Position numbers and translations under genes: made by a program
Notes under the pieces: model-generated
Databases searched by the model: none
Seen by the model: only the letters and a program-made list of their open reading frames with translations
What the model was told of the DNA's origin: nothing
Origin: Candidatus Omnitrophota bacterium
GTDB lineage: Bacteria; Ratteibacteria; UBA8468; B48-G9; DTJG01
Direction of reading: 5' to 3'
Assembly (NCBI GenBank): GCA_023818375.1
Contig: JAMWCC010000022.1
Location: 1 to 34,366, forward strand
Length of the DNA stretch: 34,366 nucleotides
Shown: in pieces, positions 22,675 to 32,733 of the stretch
Numbering within the stretch: the first letter of the stretch is position 1
How the letters are laid out: the number at the start of each line of letters is the position of its first letter

Positions 22675-23855
22675 TTATTTGCAGCGACAAGTGTAGAAAT
22701 TTCCTCGATCGCCTTACGCAGCTGCGGATCTTTATCGATTACGCCAACTTCTATTTTGTCCTCGCTTGTTTCAACGACCACATCGGGTTCAATACCCTTT
22801 CCGTCAATTTTTGTACCAGAAGGCGTATAATAATAAGCAATTGTCAATTTTATTGATGTACCCTCTTCGTCAAGCTTGATAAGATTTTGGACTGATCCTT
22901 TTCCAAATGTTTTCGTTCCGATAGTTTTACACGCAGAAAGGTTATCTCTGAGGGCACCTGTTAGAATCTCAGATGCACTTGCACTTCCATTGTTAATAAG
23001 AATCACAATAGGTTTTGTCCAGATGGCTTGTTTTTGTGAAACGTAAACCTTTTTATCTTCGGGTCTCCTACCCTGAATGGAAACTATTGTTTTTCTTGGT
23101 GGCAGGAATAACTGACTTACATCTATTGCTGAGTTCAGTAGTCCGCCTGGATTATTTCTAAGGTCTAATATCAATCCCTTAACTTTTTGGTTGGTGAATT
23201 CTTTCAGAACCACCTCAAGGTCATCGCTGGTTCTCTCCTGAAAATTTGTTATTCTGATGTATCCTATATCGTCTGGAAGTATTGAGCTCTTCACTGATTT
23301 GACCTTTATAACATCTCTTACAAGCGTAATTTTCAGTATCTTAGTTGCGTGTTCACGCAAAATACTCACTGTCACTGATGTTCCTTTTTTACCTCGCAAT
23401 TTCTGTGCAGCTTCCCATGTATTCATACCTTTTGTGGATTGTCCATCTATCTCTATGATTTTATCACCCGGCTTGATTCCTGCATTCCAAGCTGGCGAAT
23501 CCTGAACAGGACTTACCACGGTTATTATTCCATCCTTGAGTGTTATTTCCATTCCAACCCCCTCAAATTCTCCTGAGGTTTCAATCTGTAGTTCCTTTGT
23601 TGCTTCAGGTTCAAGAAAGGCACTATATGGATCAAGAGAAGAAAGCATGCCTTTTAGTGCACCATAAATCAATTTTTTATCATCTACCGGGTTAACATAC
23701 TCCCTTTTTACGATATTTATTACGTTAACAAATCGTTCCAGTTCTCTGTAGAGTTCTTCTTCATTTTTTCTTGCCTGTGATGTCTCAAGGTTAAAGCCCA
23801 GTAAAAAGCTGAGTAATACAAAACCGACGGTCCATATTACTAACTTCCTTTTCAT
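22671..23855 (-). CDS. ctpA: S41-family C-terminal processing protease (CtpA/Prc-type)
   Basis: Residues 1-28 form a signal or anchor segment (WTVGFVLLSFLLGF). A cap region with MLSSLDPYSAFLEP is followed by a PDZ domain (95-180: FEGVGMEITLKDG, AGIKPGDKIIEIDGQ) and the S41 core: GYIRITNF, GLILDLRNNPGGLL, INNGSASASEILTG with the nucleophile Ser within 291-295, and GTKTFGKGSVQ with the catalytic Lys319. Such proteases trim C-termini of periplasmic proteins and often control peptidoglycan hydrolases. The neighbours, a NlpC/P60 hydrolase and a deacetylase, fit that use. ATG at 23855 has AAAGGAG at good spacing. Confidence 0.93.
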   Translation of the reverse strand: MKRKLVIWTVGFVLLSFLLGFNLETSQARKNEEELYRELERFVNVINIVKREYVNPVDDKKLIYGALKGMLSSLDPYSAFLEPEATKELQIETSGEFEGVGMEITLKDGIITVVSPVQDSPAWNAGIKPGDKIIEIDGQSTKGMNTWEAAQKLRGKKGTSVTVSILREHATKILKITLVRDVIKVKSVKSSILPDDIGYIRITNFQERTSDDLEVVLKEFTNQKVKGLILDLRNNPGGLLNSAIDVSQLFLPPRKTIVSIQGRRPEDKKVYVSQKQAIWTKPIVILINNGSASASEILTGALRDNLSACKTIGTKTFGKGSVQNLIKLDEEGTSIKLTIAYYYTPSGTKIDGKGIEPDVVVETSEDKIEVGVIDKDPQLRKAIEEISTLVAANK

Positions 23856-23872
23856 TTTAACTCCTTTCTTTC

Positions 23873-25303
23873 TTAAGTGTTTTCAGATAATTTCTCCAGT
23901 AGAAGTTTTCTCACCATACCAGGGTTTGCTTTGTTATTAGATTTTTTCATAATCTGTCCTATCAAAAAACCTATTGCCTGAGTTTTTCCAGATCTATAAT
24001 CATTGACCGCCTGAGGATATTGCAAGATTACTTCCTGAATAAATTTTTCTATTTTGTCTCCATCAGATATCTGAATAAGGTTTCTTTCCTTCACAAGGGC
24101 CTCGGGATCTCGACCATTTGAAAAAATTTCACGAAGAATCGTTTTTCCTGTGTTATTACTTATAGTACCTTGCTCAACCATACTTACAATTTTGGCAAGG
24201 AATTCTGGAGTAAGTTTGCATTCATTGATACTGCAATGGTTTTCCTTCAGTAATCCTAGTAATTCTGTTTGAATCCAATTTGCGATCTGCTTTGGTTTTT
24301 TACAATATGACAGGGCATTTTCAAAATAATCTGCTATTAATTTCTCTGACGTTAAAACACCTGCATCATAAGCAGAAAGATTGTATTCCCTTTGAAATCT
24401 TTGCTCCCTGTCATCAGGCAATTCGCCTATTTCTGAACGAACCTTATTTATAAAATCGTCCGAGACATTGAATGGGAGAAGATCAGGCTCTGGAAAATAT
24501 CGATAGTCATGTGCCTCTTCTTTTGTTCTCATACCTTTTGTTATCTGAAGTTCCTCATCCCATAGTCTTGTTTCTTGAACCACAGGTATGCCTTTTTTTA
24601 TCGTTTCAATAATTCTTTTTTCTTCAAAAGCAAGCGCACGTCTTACAGCTTTAAAAGAATTCATGTTTTTCACTTCAATTTTTGTCCCAAGTTTATTTTC
24701 TGAACTCTTTTTCACTGAGATGTTTGCATCGCATCTTAAAGAACCTTCTTCCATATTACAGTCACTAACGCCTATGTAAGAAATAATCCTTTTGAGCTTC
24801 TCAAGAAATTTTTCGGCTTCCTCAGGACTTGAAATTTCAGGTTTTGTCACTATTTCCATCAGTGGTATACCGGATCTATTGAAATCAATCCAGGACCACA
24901 TACCTGTTTTTTCATCGTGTATAAGTTTTCCAGTATCTTCCTCAAGGTGTATCCTGGCAATACCAATTTTTTTTCCACTGACATCAAGGTATCCCTCAAC
25001 TGCAATCGGATCAAGATACTGGGATATTTGGAAATTTTTAGGTAGATCCGGATAAAAGTATGATTTTCTGACAAACACAAATTCATTATTTATTTTACAA
25101 TTCAAGGCTGCAGCGGTTTTCAGTCCTAACCAAATTGCCTTTTCATTTACGACAGGGAGTGCACCAGGAAGTCCAAGACAAACCGGACATACCTGGGTAT
25201 TTGGTTCGCTTCCAAATTTCGTCGAACAGCCACAAAACATTTTTGAATATGTCAAAAGTTCTACGTGGACTTCCAATCCTATTATTGTTTGATATTCTTT
25301 CAT
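23873..25303 (-). CDS. gatB: Aspartyl/glutamyl-tRNA amidotransferase subunit B
   Basis: GatB is the kinase/amidase partner that converts mischarged Glu-tRNA(Gln) and/or Asp-tRNA(Asn) with GatA and GatC. The N-terminus IIGLEVHVELLTYSKMFCGC with CPVCLGLPGALPVVN contains the zinc cysteines. RIHLEEDTGKLIHDE, DFNRSGIPLMEIVTKPE and GSLRCDANISVKK follow, and the C-terminal YqeY-like tail (ATGs to LIGQIMKKSNNKANPGMVRK) is present. Length 476 is normal. gatA and gatC are not in the window. It lies one base after the epimerase gene and 17 bases before ctpA. Confidence 0.96.
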   Translation of the reverse strand: MKEYQTIIGLEVHVELLTYSKMFCGCSTKFGSEPNTQVCPVCLGLPGALPVVNEKAIWLGLKTAAALNCKINNEFVFVRKSYFYPDLPKNFQISQYLDPIAVEGYLDVSGKKIGIARIHLEEDTGKLIHDEKTGMWSWIDFNRSGIPLMEIVTKPEISSPEEAEKFLEKLKRIISYIGVSDCNMEEGSLRCDANISVKKSSENKLGTKIEVKNMNSFKAVRRALAFEEKRIIETIKKGIPVVQETRLWDEELQITKGMRTKEEAHDYRYFPEPDLLPFNVSDDFINKVRSEIGELPDDREQRFQREYNLSAYDAGVLTSEKLIADYFENALSYCKKPKQIANWIQTELLGLLKENHCSINECKLTPEFLAKIVSMVEQGTISNNTGKTILREIFSNGRDPEALVKERNLIQISDGDKIEKFIQEVILQYPQAVNDYRSGKTQAIGFLIGQIMKKSNNKANPGMVRKLLLEKLSENT

Positions 25304-25304
25304 T

Positions 25305-26315
25305 TCAAACCTGGAAGGCTGTTGCTAAAAGTTTTACACTCAGATTTTTACCTGGACCCAAGGTTAACTGGTAACCTTCTTTTACTGCTTCAGAAAGCAT
25401 GGGTTTACCCGAAAAGGGTTCAAGTGCAATATTATATGTACGGCCATACCAGGGATAACCAAAACTTCCACGTGCCACCCGCCAGTACCAGAGGTATCTA
25501 AAAATTTTTTCAGGAAATTCAAGCCTGAAGCCCAATGAAAGATTGGGGTTTATTATTTCGTATTTTCCTTCCTCAAGGTCTGAAAGGAATATTACATCTG
25601 ATACTTTTGCGTCAGGTGCAGGTACTCTGCTTAAGTCTACCATTTTTCCATCAACACCTTCAACCTCAGGCCAGGTACCAGTACCCTGTTTTAAATCTGT
25701 CAGAGAAATTCCATCTCCGGGAATTACCTCCACTTTTGCTTTTTTAATTTTTATTTTGCAATTTCCGCTTATGAATGGCTCACCAAAGGCAGGATGATGT
25801 CCCCACAGAAAGTCTATGTCCTCGCCTGCTTCATTTGTCACGGTTTCTTGAATTTCAAGTTCAGGATAACCTGACTGCATGGTCAAGACCTTCTCAAGAT
25901 AGAAGGGTGTTCGTAAGGTTCTGACAAAAAATTTTATTCTCAAAATTTTTGAGTTTGATTCTAGTATTTCATATTCCCAGGGAAGAGTTGCAACTTCTCC
26001 GTGGAGTCCTATGTCAGCACCTTTATATTCACATGGTCTTCCGGCATTTGGAAAACATTCCTGCCAGCCCCCGGGGTAGTAGTCAATAAACTTTCCAAGT
26101 TTTCCATGAATGGTTTCAGGAAACCCCTGTTTATAAAGTGGAAATGGGCTTCGCCACATAAAATCAACGTCTTTAGGTTTATACAAAAATTCGACAATAT
26201 CTGTTCCTTTATCGACAAGGATTCCTATTCTTAAAAGCTCATTCTCCATAAAAAGAATTCTGCCAAGTTTCCAGTCATAACAAGCCCATCTGCAACCGGA
26301 TTTGTTCGAAAACAT
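25305..26315 (-). CDS. Aldose 1-epimerase-like (DUF4432/galactose mutarotase superfamily) protein
   Basis: The protein shows the beta-sandwich pattern of sugar mutarotases: ELLRIGILVDKGTDIVEFLY, YPGGWQECFPNAG, IGLHGEVATLPWEYEIL, then FLWGHHPAFGEPFISG and PFSGKPMLSEA near the end. LHGEVATLPW and GHHPAFG are the usual carbohydrate-binding landmarks. The start at ATG 26315 is preferred: it follows directly after the stop of the LysM gene (26317-26319) and has GAGGAG ten bases upstream. The longer frame from 26357 would overlap that gene by about 40 bases. Cytoplasmic; the sugar is unknown. Its position in an operon with polyol dehydrogenases would fit hexose handling. Confidence 0.8.
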   Translation of the reverse strand: MFSNKSGCRWACYDWKLGRILFMENELLRIGILVDKGTDIVEFLYKPKDVDFMWRSPFPLYKQGFPETIHGKLGKFIDYYPGGWQECFPNAGRPCEYKGADIGLHGEVATLPWEYEILESNSKILRIKFFVRTLRTPFYLEKVLTMQSGYPELEIQETVTNEAGEDIDFLWGHHPAFGEPFISGNCKIKIKKAKVEVIPGDGISLTDLKQGTGTWPEVEGVDGKMVDLSRVPAPDAKVSDVIFLSDLEEGKYEIINPNLSLGFRLEFPEKIFRYLWYWRVARGSFGYPWYGRTYNIALEPFSGKPMLSEAVKEGYQLTLGPGKNLSVKLLATAFQV

Positions 26316-26316
26316 T

Positions 26317-27810
26317 TCAGTTTTGCTCCTCTTCAATCCAATAGGCTTCTCCACCATTTAAAAAGGTTCTTGCACAAATGAGATGCTTTTGATAATAATT
26401 TTCATCAAGATTGGCAACAACAACTTTTCCTGACTCCCTACTTGCGTGTATAAATTTGTTCTCACCTATATAAATGCCAACATGATTGATCCTTCCCTTA
26501 TGCCCAAAAAAAAGTAAATCGCCGGGTTTAATCGCGCTAAGTGGAACAATTTCTCCTTTTTTTGCTTGCTCCCTTGATGTTCTTGGAAGATTTATTCCAA
26601 CCGCTTCATATGATTTCTTTACAAGTCCTGAGCAATCTATTCCTTTTTCAGACATCCCACCTAACCTATAAGGCGTATTGATAAAATTCAATGCATTTTC
26701 AATTATTTTTGATGCAAGAATTGTAGATGTATGATTTGTTTTTTCTTTTTCTGATACAGAAGTGTCTACAACAGTTGTTTCATTAATATCGGCTATTTGA
26801 GGTATTACAAGGGTCTGTCCAACCTTTATACGCCCGTCATATAGAAGATTTGTTTCTTTAAGGGCAGCTACACTTATCCCGAATTTTGAAGCAATTGACT
26901 CAATAGTATCTCCAATTTTTACATTGTAATAAATTTTTGGAGAAACAGGTGCAATTGGAGTGGGATTTACAATCACAGGCGGTATTTCTTTAACGATTTT
27001 TGCTACTATTATAGTTCGCCCAGGATGTATTGTGTTTGATTTTAGATTATTCAGCTTTTTTATACTTGCAACTGATGTACTGTATTTTTTTGCAATTGAA
27101 GCAAGTGTTTCGCCCTTTTTGATTTTATGGTACTTATTTATTACGATTTTTGAAGGCAGATCCGCAATGTCATCACTATTATCGTTTTCAATTTCTTCCT
27201 TTTGGGATAGTACAAAAACCTGTTGAGTTTCTGTTTCTAATATTTTCTTTTCCTGATAAAGAATAAGTTTTTGCCCCACACTAAGTTTGTTGTCACTTAA
27301 ATTGTTTATTTTTTTTATCTCATCGATAGAAAGTCCTGTCTTTTTACTAATAGAAGAAAGGGTATCGCCCTTCTTTACATAATAAACATTGGATTGTTCG
27401 GTAGATGAGTGAATTGGTCTGTTGTTTGCAGTCTGCACATCCTTCTTTAGTACAAGTTTTTGTCCGGGGTAAAGTTTATCTGATTCAAGATTGTTATAAG
27501 ATTTTAATTTTTCGACTGAGATTTTTGTTTTTTCACTAATAGAAGAAAGGGTGTCGCCTTTTTTTACAACATAAGTATCATCATTTCTTTGCTTTGTTTC
27601 ATATTTTTTAACAATAATATTTTGCCCAGGGTAAATTTTGTTATTTGAAATGTTGTTCCATTTTTTTAATTGCTCTATCGATGTATTGTATTTTGTTGCC
27701 AAGCTCGACAATGTTTCACCTTTTTTCTTTACATGGCGCTGAACAATTTCATTGGCTAGGGAAAAATTTGTCAAAAACATTGCTAAAGAGACGATGATTA
27801 GTTTTTTCAT
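26317..27810 (-). CDS. Peptidoglycan hydrolase: five LysM repeats and NlpC/P60 domain
   Basis: A signal peptide (1-19) is followed by five LysM repeats at about 25-68, 79-122, 143-185, 227-270 and 293-337, each of the type K-x-GDTLSSI-x(25)-GQ-x-L-x-V, which bind N-acetylglucosamine chains. Residues 365-485 form an NlpC/P60 domain with Cys393 (GIDCSGL), His443 (NHVGIYIG) and His455 (FIHASR), the intact catalytic triad region of a gamma-D-glutamyl-diaminopimelate endopeptidase. The enzyme acts in the periplasm on peptide stems. Two of the linkers are Thr/Pro rich. It overlaps cysE by 4 bases and has a good ribosome site (AAGGGGGA). The CtpA protease three genes downstream could control it. Confidence 0.92.
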   Translation of the reverse strand: MKKLIIVSLAMFLTNFSLANEIVQRHVKKKGETLSSLATKYNTSIEQLKKWNNISNNKIYPGQNIIVKKYETKQRNDDTYVVKKGDTLSSISEKTKISVEKLKSYNNLESDKLYPGQKLVLKKDVQTANNRPIHSSTEQSNVYYVKKGDTLSSISKKTGLSIDEIKKINNLSDNKLSVGQKLILYQEKKILETETQQVFVLSQKEEIENDNSDDIADLPSKIVINKYHKIKKGETLASIAKKYSTSVASIKKLNNLKSNTIHPGRTIIVAKIVKEIPPVIVNPTPIAPVSPKIYYNVKIGDTIESIASKFGISVAALKETNLLYDGRIKVGQTLVIPQIADINETTVVDTSVSEKEKTNHTSTILASKIIENALNFINTPYRLGGMSEKGIDCSGLVKKSYEAVGINLPRTSREQAKKGEIVPLSAIKPGDLLFFGHKGRINHVGIYIGENKFIHASRESGKVVVANLDENYYQKHLICARTFLNGGEAYWIEEEQN

Positions 27811-28532
27811 TCTTCCCCCTTTTCCAAAGGCTCAAACATTTTTGCGATTTCCTTTTTCTTTTCTTCAAGGTATATATCAATTTTCGATTTTAAACCTTCC
27901 ATTCCCTCAAGAATTGATATTCTCTCAGCAAGTTTTTCTTGCTCTTCAATAATAATTGTAAGGGCTTTGGCAAGTGGGTCAGGCAGTTTGGAGTGGTCAA
28001 GGTCAACTTTTCTTGCAGGATGAACTCCAGCAACCCTGGCAGGTACACCCACAACAGTAGCACCTGGTGGCACGTCTTTTATTACCACTGACCCTGCACC
28101 GATTTTTGCACCCTCTCCTACTTCTATTGCTCCGAGTATGATAGCTCCTGCTCCTATTACTACATTATCCCTTATGGTTGGGTGTCTCTTTTTCTTTTCA
28201 AGAGATGTTCCACCCAGCACCACTCCCTGATATAATAACACATCATTGCCAATTTCGGAAGTTTCACCTATAACAACTCCCATTCCATGGTCTATGAAAA
28301 ATCTTCTTCCTATTTTTGCTCCTGGGTGTATCTCAATACCAGTTAAAAATCTTGCAAGATGGGAAATAAATCTTCCAAAGGTTTTTGCTCCATGTGTCCA
28401 AAAGAAATGAGATATACGATGCAGCCATACTGCATGTAATCCTGGATAGCACAGCAATACCTCAATTATGTTTCTTGCAGCAGGATCCTTCCTGAATACA
28501 GTCTGGATGTCTTCTTTTATCCTCGCTATCAT
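27807..28532 (-). CDS. cysE: Serine O-acetyltransferase
   Basis: CysE makes O-acetylserine from serine and acetyl-CoA, the first step of cysteine synthesis. The sequence has the helical N-terminal part ([35 protein letters not shown]) and then the left-handed beta-helix: [55 protein letters not shown] and [20 protein letters not shown], with [13 protein letters not shown] closing. A helical tail of about 60 residues follows. Position directly after an acetyl-CoA-producing dehydrogenase complex is metabolically sensible. It overlaps E2 upstream and the LysM gene downstream by 4 bases each. Confidence 0.95.
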   Translation of the reverse strand: MIARIKEDIQTVFRKDPAARNIIEVLLCYPGLHAVWLHRISHFFWTHGAKTFGRFISHLARFLTGIEIHPGAKIGRRFFIDHGMGVVIGETSEIGNDVLLYQGVVLGGTSLEKKKRHPTIRDNVVIGAGAIILGAIEVGEGAKIGAGSVVIKDVPPGATVVGVPARVAGVHPARKVDLDHSKLPDPLAKALTIIIEEQEKLAERISILEGMEGLKSKIDIYLEEKKKEIAKMFEPLEKGEE

Positions 28533-29701
28533 AATAGTTGTAATCCGGGATTTTCCATAACCATTTTCAATCTTTGTAGAAATGCTCCACCGTATGCACC
28601 ATCCACAACTCTGTGGTCAAGCGAAAGCGAAACCCACATAATCTTACCAATGGTTATGTTTTCACCTATTATTACGGGCTCTTTTTCTATTGAACCAACC
28701 GCCATTATAGCAGTTCCAGGAGGGTTAATAATTGCTTGGAATTGTGTAACCCCAAACATTCCAAGATTGGTAATTACAAACCTACAATTTTCGACATCAT
28801 CTTTTTTTAGCTGTCCACTTCGTGCTTTTTCCACCAACTCATTTCTAAGTTTCGAAATTTCCTCCATGTTTTTTTTCGACGCTTCTCTTATAACAGGTAC
28901 AACAAGTCCATTGTTGGTATTTACGGCGAGTCCTATGTCCACTGAGTCATACCTGCGAACTTCTCCATTTACATAGGCTGAGTTGAGAAGTTGAAAATTT
29001 TTTAATACTCTGGAAACAAAAAACACGATAAAATCAGTATACGTGAAATCCTTACCCTCCGCCTTCATAATTTCTTTGAGTCGCTCAATGTTGTTCATCA
29101 AAATTTTTGTCGAAAGGTAATAATGGGGAATATTTTGTTTGCTCCACAATAGTTTCTCTGCTATGATTTTTCTAACAGGGGACAACTGCTCAGTTTCAAA
29201 TTCTGATCGTGTTTTACTCTGTATCGCTGCGTAGTTTTCAACATCCTTTTTTTCTATCCTTCCACCTTCTCCGGTTCCTTTTACCTCTTCCAGTTTGATA
29301 CCAAGTTCCTGAGCAAGCCTTCTTGCCGCAGGACTTGCTATTATTCTTTTTTCAACATGTGGTTTTTCACTTTGAATAGTAGTCTTTTCTTCAATTTTTT
29401 CTTTTTCCGGCTTGATCCCTGCTTTTTCCTGACCCTTTTCAATAGGAACTTCTTCATCCATGGAATCGGCAATGTAGCCGATAACCGTTGTTACAGGAAT
29501 TGGTTTATCTGAAGGTTGAACAAGAATTTTTCGCAAAAAGCCATCATACTGCGATTCAACCTCAAAATTTGTTTTGTCACTCATTACTTCAAGAATAACT
29601 TCTCCTTTTTTTACGATGTCGCCCTCATTTTTTAGCCACTTATTGATATAGCCTTCTTCCATTGTTTCGCCAAGTTTCGGCATAATAATTTCATGTATCA
29701 T
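28529..29701 (-). CDS. 2-oxoacid dehydrogenase E2 (dihydrolipoyl acyltransferase)
   Basis: Residues 1-76 are one lipoyl domain with Lys43 in [10 protein letters not shown] as the lipoylation site. A charged linker (80-115) leads to the E1/E3-binding domain ([20 protein letters not shown], about 122-158), then the catalytic domain (170-390) with [20 protein letters not shown] and SLDHRVVDG holding His363 and Asp367. E2 passes the acyl group from E1 to coenzyme A. The complex most likely acts on pyruvate or acetoin, given the small E1 subunits. Strong ribosome site GGAGGTAATGAA; overlaps the E1-beta stop by 4 bases. No lipoamide dehydrogenase (E3) gene is adjacent. Confidence 0.92.
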   Translation of the reverse strand: MIHEIIMPKLGETMEEGYINKWLKNEGDIVKKGEVILEVMSDKTNFEVESQYDGFLRKILVQPSDKPIPVTTVIGYIADSMDEEVPIEKGQEKAGIKPEKEKIEEKTTIQSEKPHVEKRIIASPAARRLAQELGIKLEEVKGTGEGGRIEKKDVENYAAIQSKTRSEFETEQLSPVRKIIAEKLLWSKQNIPHYYLSTKILMNNIERLKEIMKAEGKDFTYTDFIVFFVSRVLKNFQLLNSAYVNGEVRRYDSVDIGLAVNTNNGLVVPVIREASKKNMEEISKLRNELVEKARSGQLKKDDVENCRFVITNLGMFGVTQFQAIINPPGTAIMAVGSIEKEPVIIGENITIGKIMWVSLSLDHRVVDGAYGGAFLQRLKMVMENPGLQLL

Positions 29702-30678
29702 TTCATTACCTCCATTATACCTTCAACGATACTTTCCACAGAAGGGATTGCCAGTTTTTCAAGATTTGGTGCCTTGGGCATAGGTACATCAGCACCTGCA
29801 ATCCTTTTTATTGGTGCATCAAGATAATCAAAGCATTCTTCAATTACTGTCATTCCTATTTCTGCTCCTGCTCCAGCGGTTTTTGTATCTTCTTCAACAA
29901 TTACTACCCTATTTGTTTTCATAACAGATTTTCTAATTGTTTCTCTATCAAGTGGTAGAAGCGTTCTCAAGTCAACAACCTCTACACTTATTCCTTCTTT
30001 TTCAAGAATTTCTGCTGCCTGAAGTGAAAAAAGGAGCATCCTTGAATAAGTTAGAATTGTAATGTCATTACCATGTCTTTTTATTTCTGCTTTTCCAATT
30101 GGCGTCAAGTATTCACCATCAGGCACAGGACCCTTTGTGTTATAAAGCATCTTATGTTCTATAAAAACCACAGGATTATTGTCCCGGATGGAACTTTTTA
30201 GCAGTCCTTTCGCATCAACGGGGGTTGCAGGCATAACAACCTTAATACCTGGTATATGCATTAGCCACGCCTCAAGACTCTGAGAGTGATGTGCACCAAG
30301 TGTTCTTCCTGCGCCACCCTCAGTCCTTATGGTTAGAGGAACAGTACATTTTCCTCCAAACATGTACCTTATTTTGGCAACCTGGTTGTTCAATTGATCC
30401 ATACACAATCCGATGAAATCAATATACATTATTTCTACCACAGGTCTGTATCCTAAAAGTGCAGCGCCAAGTCCTGTTCCAACGATTGCCGCTTCAGATA
30501 TTGGTGTATCTCTGACTCTGTCCTCTCCGTATTTATTCAAAAGTCCAGCAGTAACGCCATAGGCGCCTCCATATATCGCGATGTCTTCACCCATAAGAAA
30601 AACCTTTTCATCTCTTGCCATTTCCTCATCAAGAGCTTCATTCAATGCCTGTCTATATGTTATCTCTCTCACATCCAC
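29698..30678 (-). CDS. 2-oxoacid dehydrogenase E1, beta subunit
   Basis: The 326-residue protein follows the transketolase-like beta subunit plan: REITYRQALNEALDEEMARD, VFLMGEDIAIYGGAYGVTAG, DTPISEAAIVGTGLGAALLG, RPVVEIMYIDFIGLCMDQLN and TIRTEGGAGRTLGAHHSQSL, and a C-terminal EDTKTAGAGAEIGMTVIEEC. With E1-alpha it forms the thiamine-diphosphate heterotetramer that decarboxylates the 2-oxoacid (or cleaves acetoin) and reductively acylates E2. Pyruvate, acetoin and branched-chain complexes cannot be separated confidently from these motifs alone. It is 5 bases after E1-alpha and overlaps E2 by 4 bases. Confidence 0.93.
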   Translation of the reverse strand: MDVREITYRQALNEALDEEMARDEKVFLMGEDIAIYGGAYGVTAGLLNKYGEDRVRDTPISEAAIVGTGLGAALLGYRPVVEIMYIDFIGLCMDQLNNQVAKIRYMFGGKCTVPLTIRTEGGAGRTLGAHHSQSLEAWLMHIPGIKVVMPATPVDAKGLLKSSIRDNNPVVFIEHKMLYNTKGPVPDGEYLTPIGKAEIKRHGNDITILTYSRMLLFSLQAAEILEKEGISVEVVDLRTLLPLDRETIRKSVMKTNRVVIVEEDTKTAGAGAEIGMTVIEECFDYLDAPIKRIAGADVPMPKAPNLEKLAIPSVESIVEGIMEVMK

Positions 30679-30683
30679 TCCTT

Positions 30684-31646
30684 TTATACATAAAGATCGG
30701 TGTAAAGTTCTTCAGGATCTGGTAAGGGACTTTTTATTGCGTATTCTGTCGCCTCTTCTATTGCTTTTGTTACGGATGCTTCTATTTGCTTGACTTCATG
30801 TTCAGTTAGCCATCCTTTTTGGATGCAGATTTTTGCAAAATTTGGGATAGGATCCTTTTCCTTGTAGAATTTTTCCTCTTCTTTCGTTCTATATACACGG
30901 GGATCACTCCTACTATGACCATAATATCGATAGGTGTTACAAACCAGTAGGCATGGACCATTTCCATTTCTCACGTATTCAATCCATTTGGTTGCTGCTT
31001 CTTTTACGGCAAGAACGTCCATACCATCAACCACTTCTGCCGGCATATCATATGCTGCAGCTCGCTTTTTAAAATCCTTAACTGAACATGCCCTAAATAT
31101 CGACACGCTCATTGCATAAAGATTATTTTCGCATAGATACAGCACAGGCAACTTCCACAAAGAAGCCATGTTCATGCATTCGTGGGTTATTCCATTATTA
31201 AGAGCGCCATCACCAAAGAAACAAACAACAATCTTTGAGCTTTTTGACATTTTTAGCGCAAGAGCAGCACCTGTTGCGATACCAAGTCCTCCAGCAACAA
31301 TTCCGTTTGCTCCAAGGTTTCCCTTATTAAGATCGGCTAGATGGAGCGAACCACCCTTTCCTTTGCACACGCCTGTTTTTTTCCCAAGAATCTCTGCCAT
31401 TAATGCATTCAAATCTCCATCCTTGGCAATAGCATGTCCGTGTCCCCGATGAGTGCTGGTGATATAATCATCAGGGTTAAGACTGGAAATCACACCAACA
31501 GCAACTGCTTCCATTCCAGCATAAAGATGGGAACCGCCTTCAGCAATATTTTTAGCAAGGAGTTCCATGATCTTATCTTCAAATTGCCTTATCTCCATCA
31601 TCTGTCTTAAAAGCCTTGCTGCTTCCTCCTTTGATGGTTCATACAT
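30684..31646 (-). CDS. 2-oxoacid dehydrogenase E1, alpha subunit
   Basis: The thiamine-diphosphate motif is clear: FFGDGALNNG (Gly145 to Asn151), then HECMNMASLWKLPVLYLCEN. Upstream, SSLNPDDYITSTHRGHGHAI, CKGKGGSLHLAD and GANGIVAGGLGIATGAAL match the family. The loop YYGHSRSDPRVYRTKEE aligns with the conserved active-site loop. At 320 residues it is nearer the size of acetoin-dehydrogenase-type alpha subunits than the longer pyruvate E1-alpha proteins, but size alone does not settle the substrate. A good ribosome site (AAGGGGTG) precedes ATG 31646; 15 bases separate it from the alcohol dehydrogenase gene. Confidence 0.93.
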   Translation of the reverse strand: MYEPSKEEAARLLRQMMEIRQFEDKIMELLAKNIAEGGSHLYAGMEAVAVGVISSLNPDDYITSTHRGHGHAIAKDGDLNALMAEILGKKTGVCKGKGGSLHLADLNKGNLGANGIVAGGLGIATGAALALKMSKSSKIVVCFFGDGALNNGITHECMNMASLWKLPVLYLCENNLYAMSVSIFRACSVKDFKKRAAAYDMPAEVVDGMDVLAVKEAATKWIEYVRNGNGPCLLVCNTYRYYGHSRSDPRVYRTKEEEKFYKEKDPIPNFAKICIQKGWLTEHEVKQIEASVTKAIEEATEYAIKSPLPDPEELYTDLYV

Positions 31647-31661
31647 TTTTTCACCCCTTAA

Positions 31662-32699
31662 TTAAGGATTAACGATTATCTTCATTGCCTTTCTTTCTTC
31701 TACTTCTTTCAGACCTTTTTCAAGTTCTTCAAGTGGAATTTTTTTACTGATATACCTTTCTATCTGGAATCTTCCAGATGCAATGAATTCAAGAGCCATT
31801 TTATTATGAAGTGGAGTTGAACCATGTGTTCCAGTTATAAAGCTTTCTCCATAATGAAGAATGTTGGTGTTTAGTTTTGCAAATGGAGATTCTTTTGGCA
31901 ATCCACCAAAGAAATTTACTGATCCCCTTTTGGCAACAAGTTCCAAAGATTGTTCCTGTGCTTCTGGGACTCCGACTGCGACTATAACCCTGTCTGCCAT
32001 TCTTCCATTTGTGATATCAGCCAAAAACTCCTTTAGATTGATTTCCTTAGAGTTTATGGTAATTGCTCCTGTAAATGATGCCATTTCCAATCTTTGTTGT
32101 ACTATATCGGTGAGAATTACTTTTGATGCCCCAATATTTTTTGCCAGCTCTGCATGTAAACATCCAATGGGTCCTGCTCCAAGAATTAAGACTGTATCTC
32201 CCATTTCTACTTTACTTAGTTGCTGTCCATTTATTACGCAAGCCAATGGTTCTGCAATGGCTGCATGATCAAAGCTTACCCCCTCAGGTATTTTATTTAC
32301 GCAGCCATTTTTAACAGCTGTTTCTGGTACTATCATGTACTCAGCAAAGCCACCATCAAAATGGTATCCTATCGCTTTTAGATTATCACACATTGATTGC
32401 CATCCCTTTCTACAATAGTAACAACTACCACATGGGATTGCAGGAGCCACTGCCACCCTGTCTCCTTCTTTGTACCCAACAACATCTTTTCCTATTTTTT
32501 CAACTATCCCGCTTAGTTCATGTCCTGTAACCCTTGGAAATACTATGTGTTTGTGTCCATGATGATAGACTTTTATGTCTGTTCCGCAGATCGCACAACT
32601 TTTTATTCTTATAAGAATTTCATGATCTCCTGGGGAGGGAATTATTCTATCTTCAATCTCAAGTCTTTCAATGTCTTTAAGTACCGCTGCTTTTGCCAT
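31662..32699 (-). CDS. Zinc-dependent alcohol/polyol dehydrogenase (MDR family)
   Basis: Catalytic zinc ligands are Cys38, His60 and Glu61 (CGTDIKVY, VTGHELSG), structural zinc ligands Cys90, Cys93, Cys96 and Cys104 (CGSCYYCRKGWQSMC), and the NAD site reads LILGAGPIGCLHAELAKNIG. The DIKVYHHGH and GYHFDGGFAEYMIVP segments resemble sorbitol/L-iditol and threonine dehydrogenase relatives. It oxidises a secondary alcohol, probably a sugar alcohol, given that the adjacent upstream gene is a mannitol-phosphate-type dehydrogenase. Start ATG 32699 has TAGGAG upstream. The exact substrate is an inference. Confidence 0.88.
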   Translation of the reverse strand: MAKAAVLKDIERLEIEDRIIPSPGDHEILIRIKSCAICGTDIKVYHHGHKHIVFPRVTGHELSGIVEKIGKDVVGYKEGDRVAVAPAIPCGSCYYCRKGWQSMCDNLKAIGYHFDGGFAEYMIVPETAVKNGCVNKIPEGVSFDHAAIAEPLACVINGQQLSKVEMGDTVLILGAGPIGCLHAELAKNIGASKVILTDIVQQRLEMASFTGAITINSKEINLKEFLADITNGRMADRVIVAVGVPEAQEQSLELVAKRGSVNFFGGLPKESPFAKLNTNILHYGESFITGTHGSTPLHNKMALEFIASGRFQIERYISKKIPLEELEKGLKEVEERKAMKIIVNP

Positions 32700-32733
32700 T
32701 TACTACTCCTAGTAATAGCAGATATTTAGTTAA

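Noticed and set aside
26316-26357. Upstream start for the epimerase-like gene at 26357
   Set aside because: It would overlap the LysM-NlpC/P60 coding end by about 40 bases; ATG 26315 sits just after that stop with a GAGGAG site.
27240-27790. Repeated DNA within 26.8-27.8 kb as a tandem or CRISPR-like repeat
   Set aside because: The similarity comes from five LysM modules in one protein; spacing and conservation follow protein domains, not DNA repeats.
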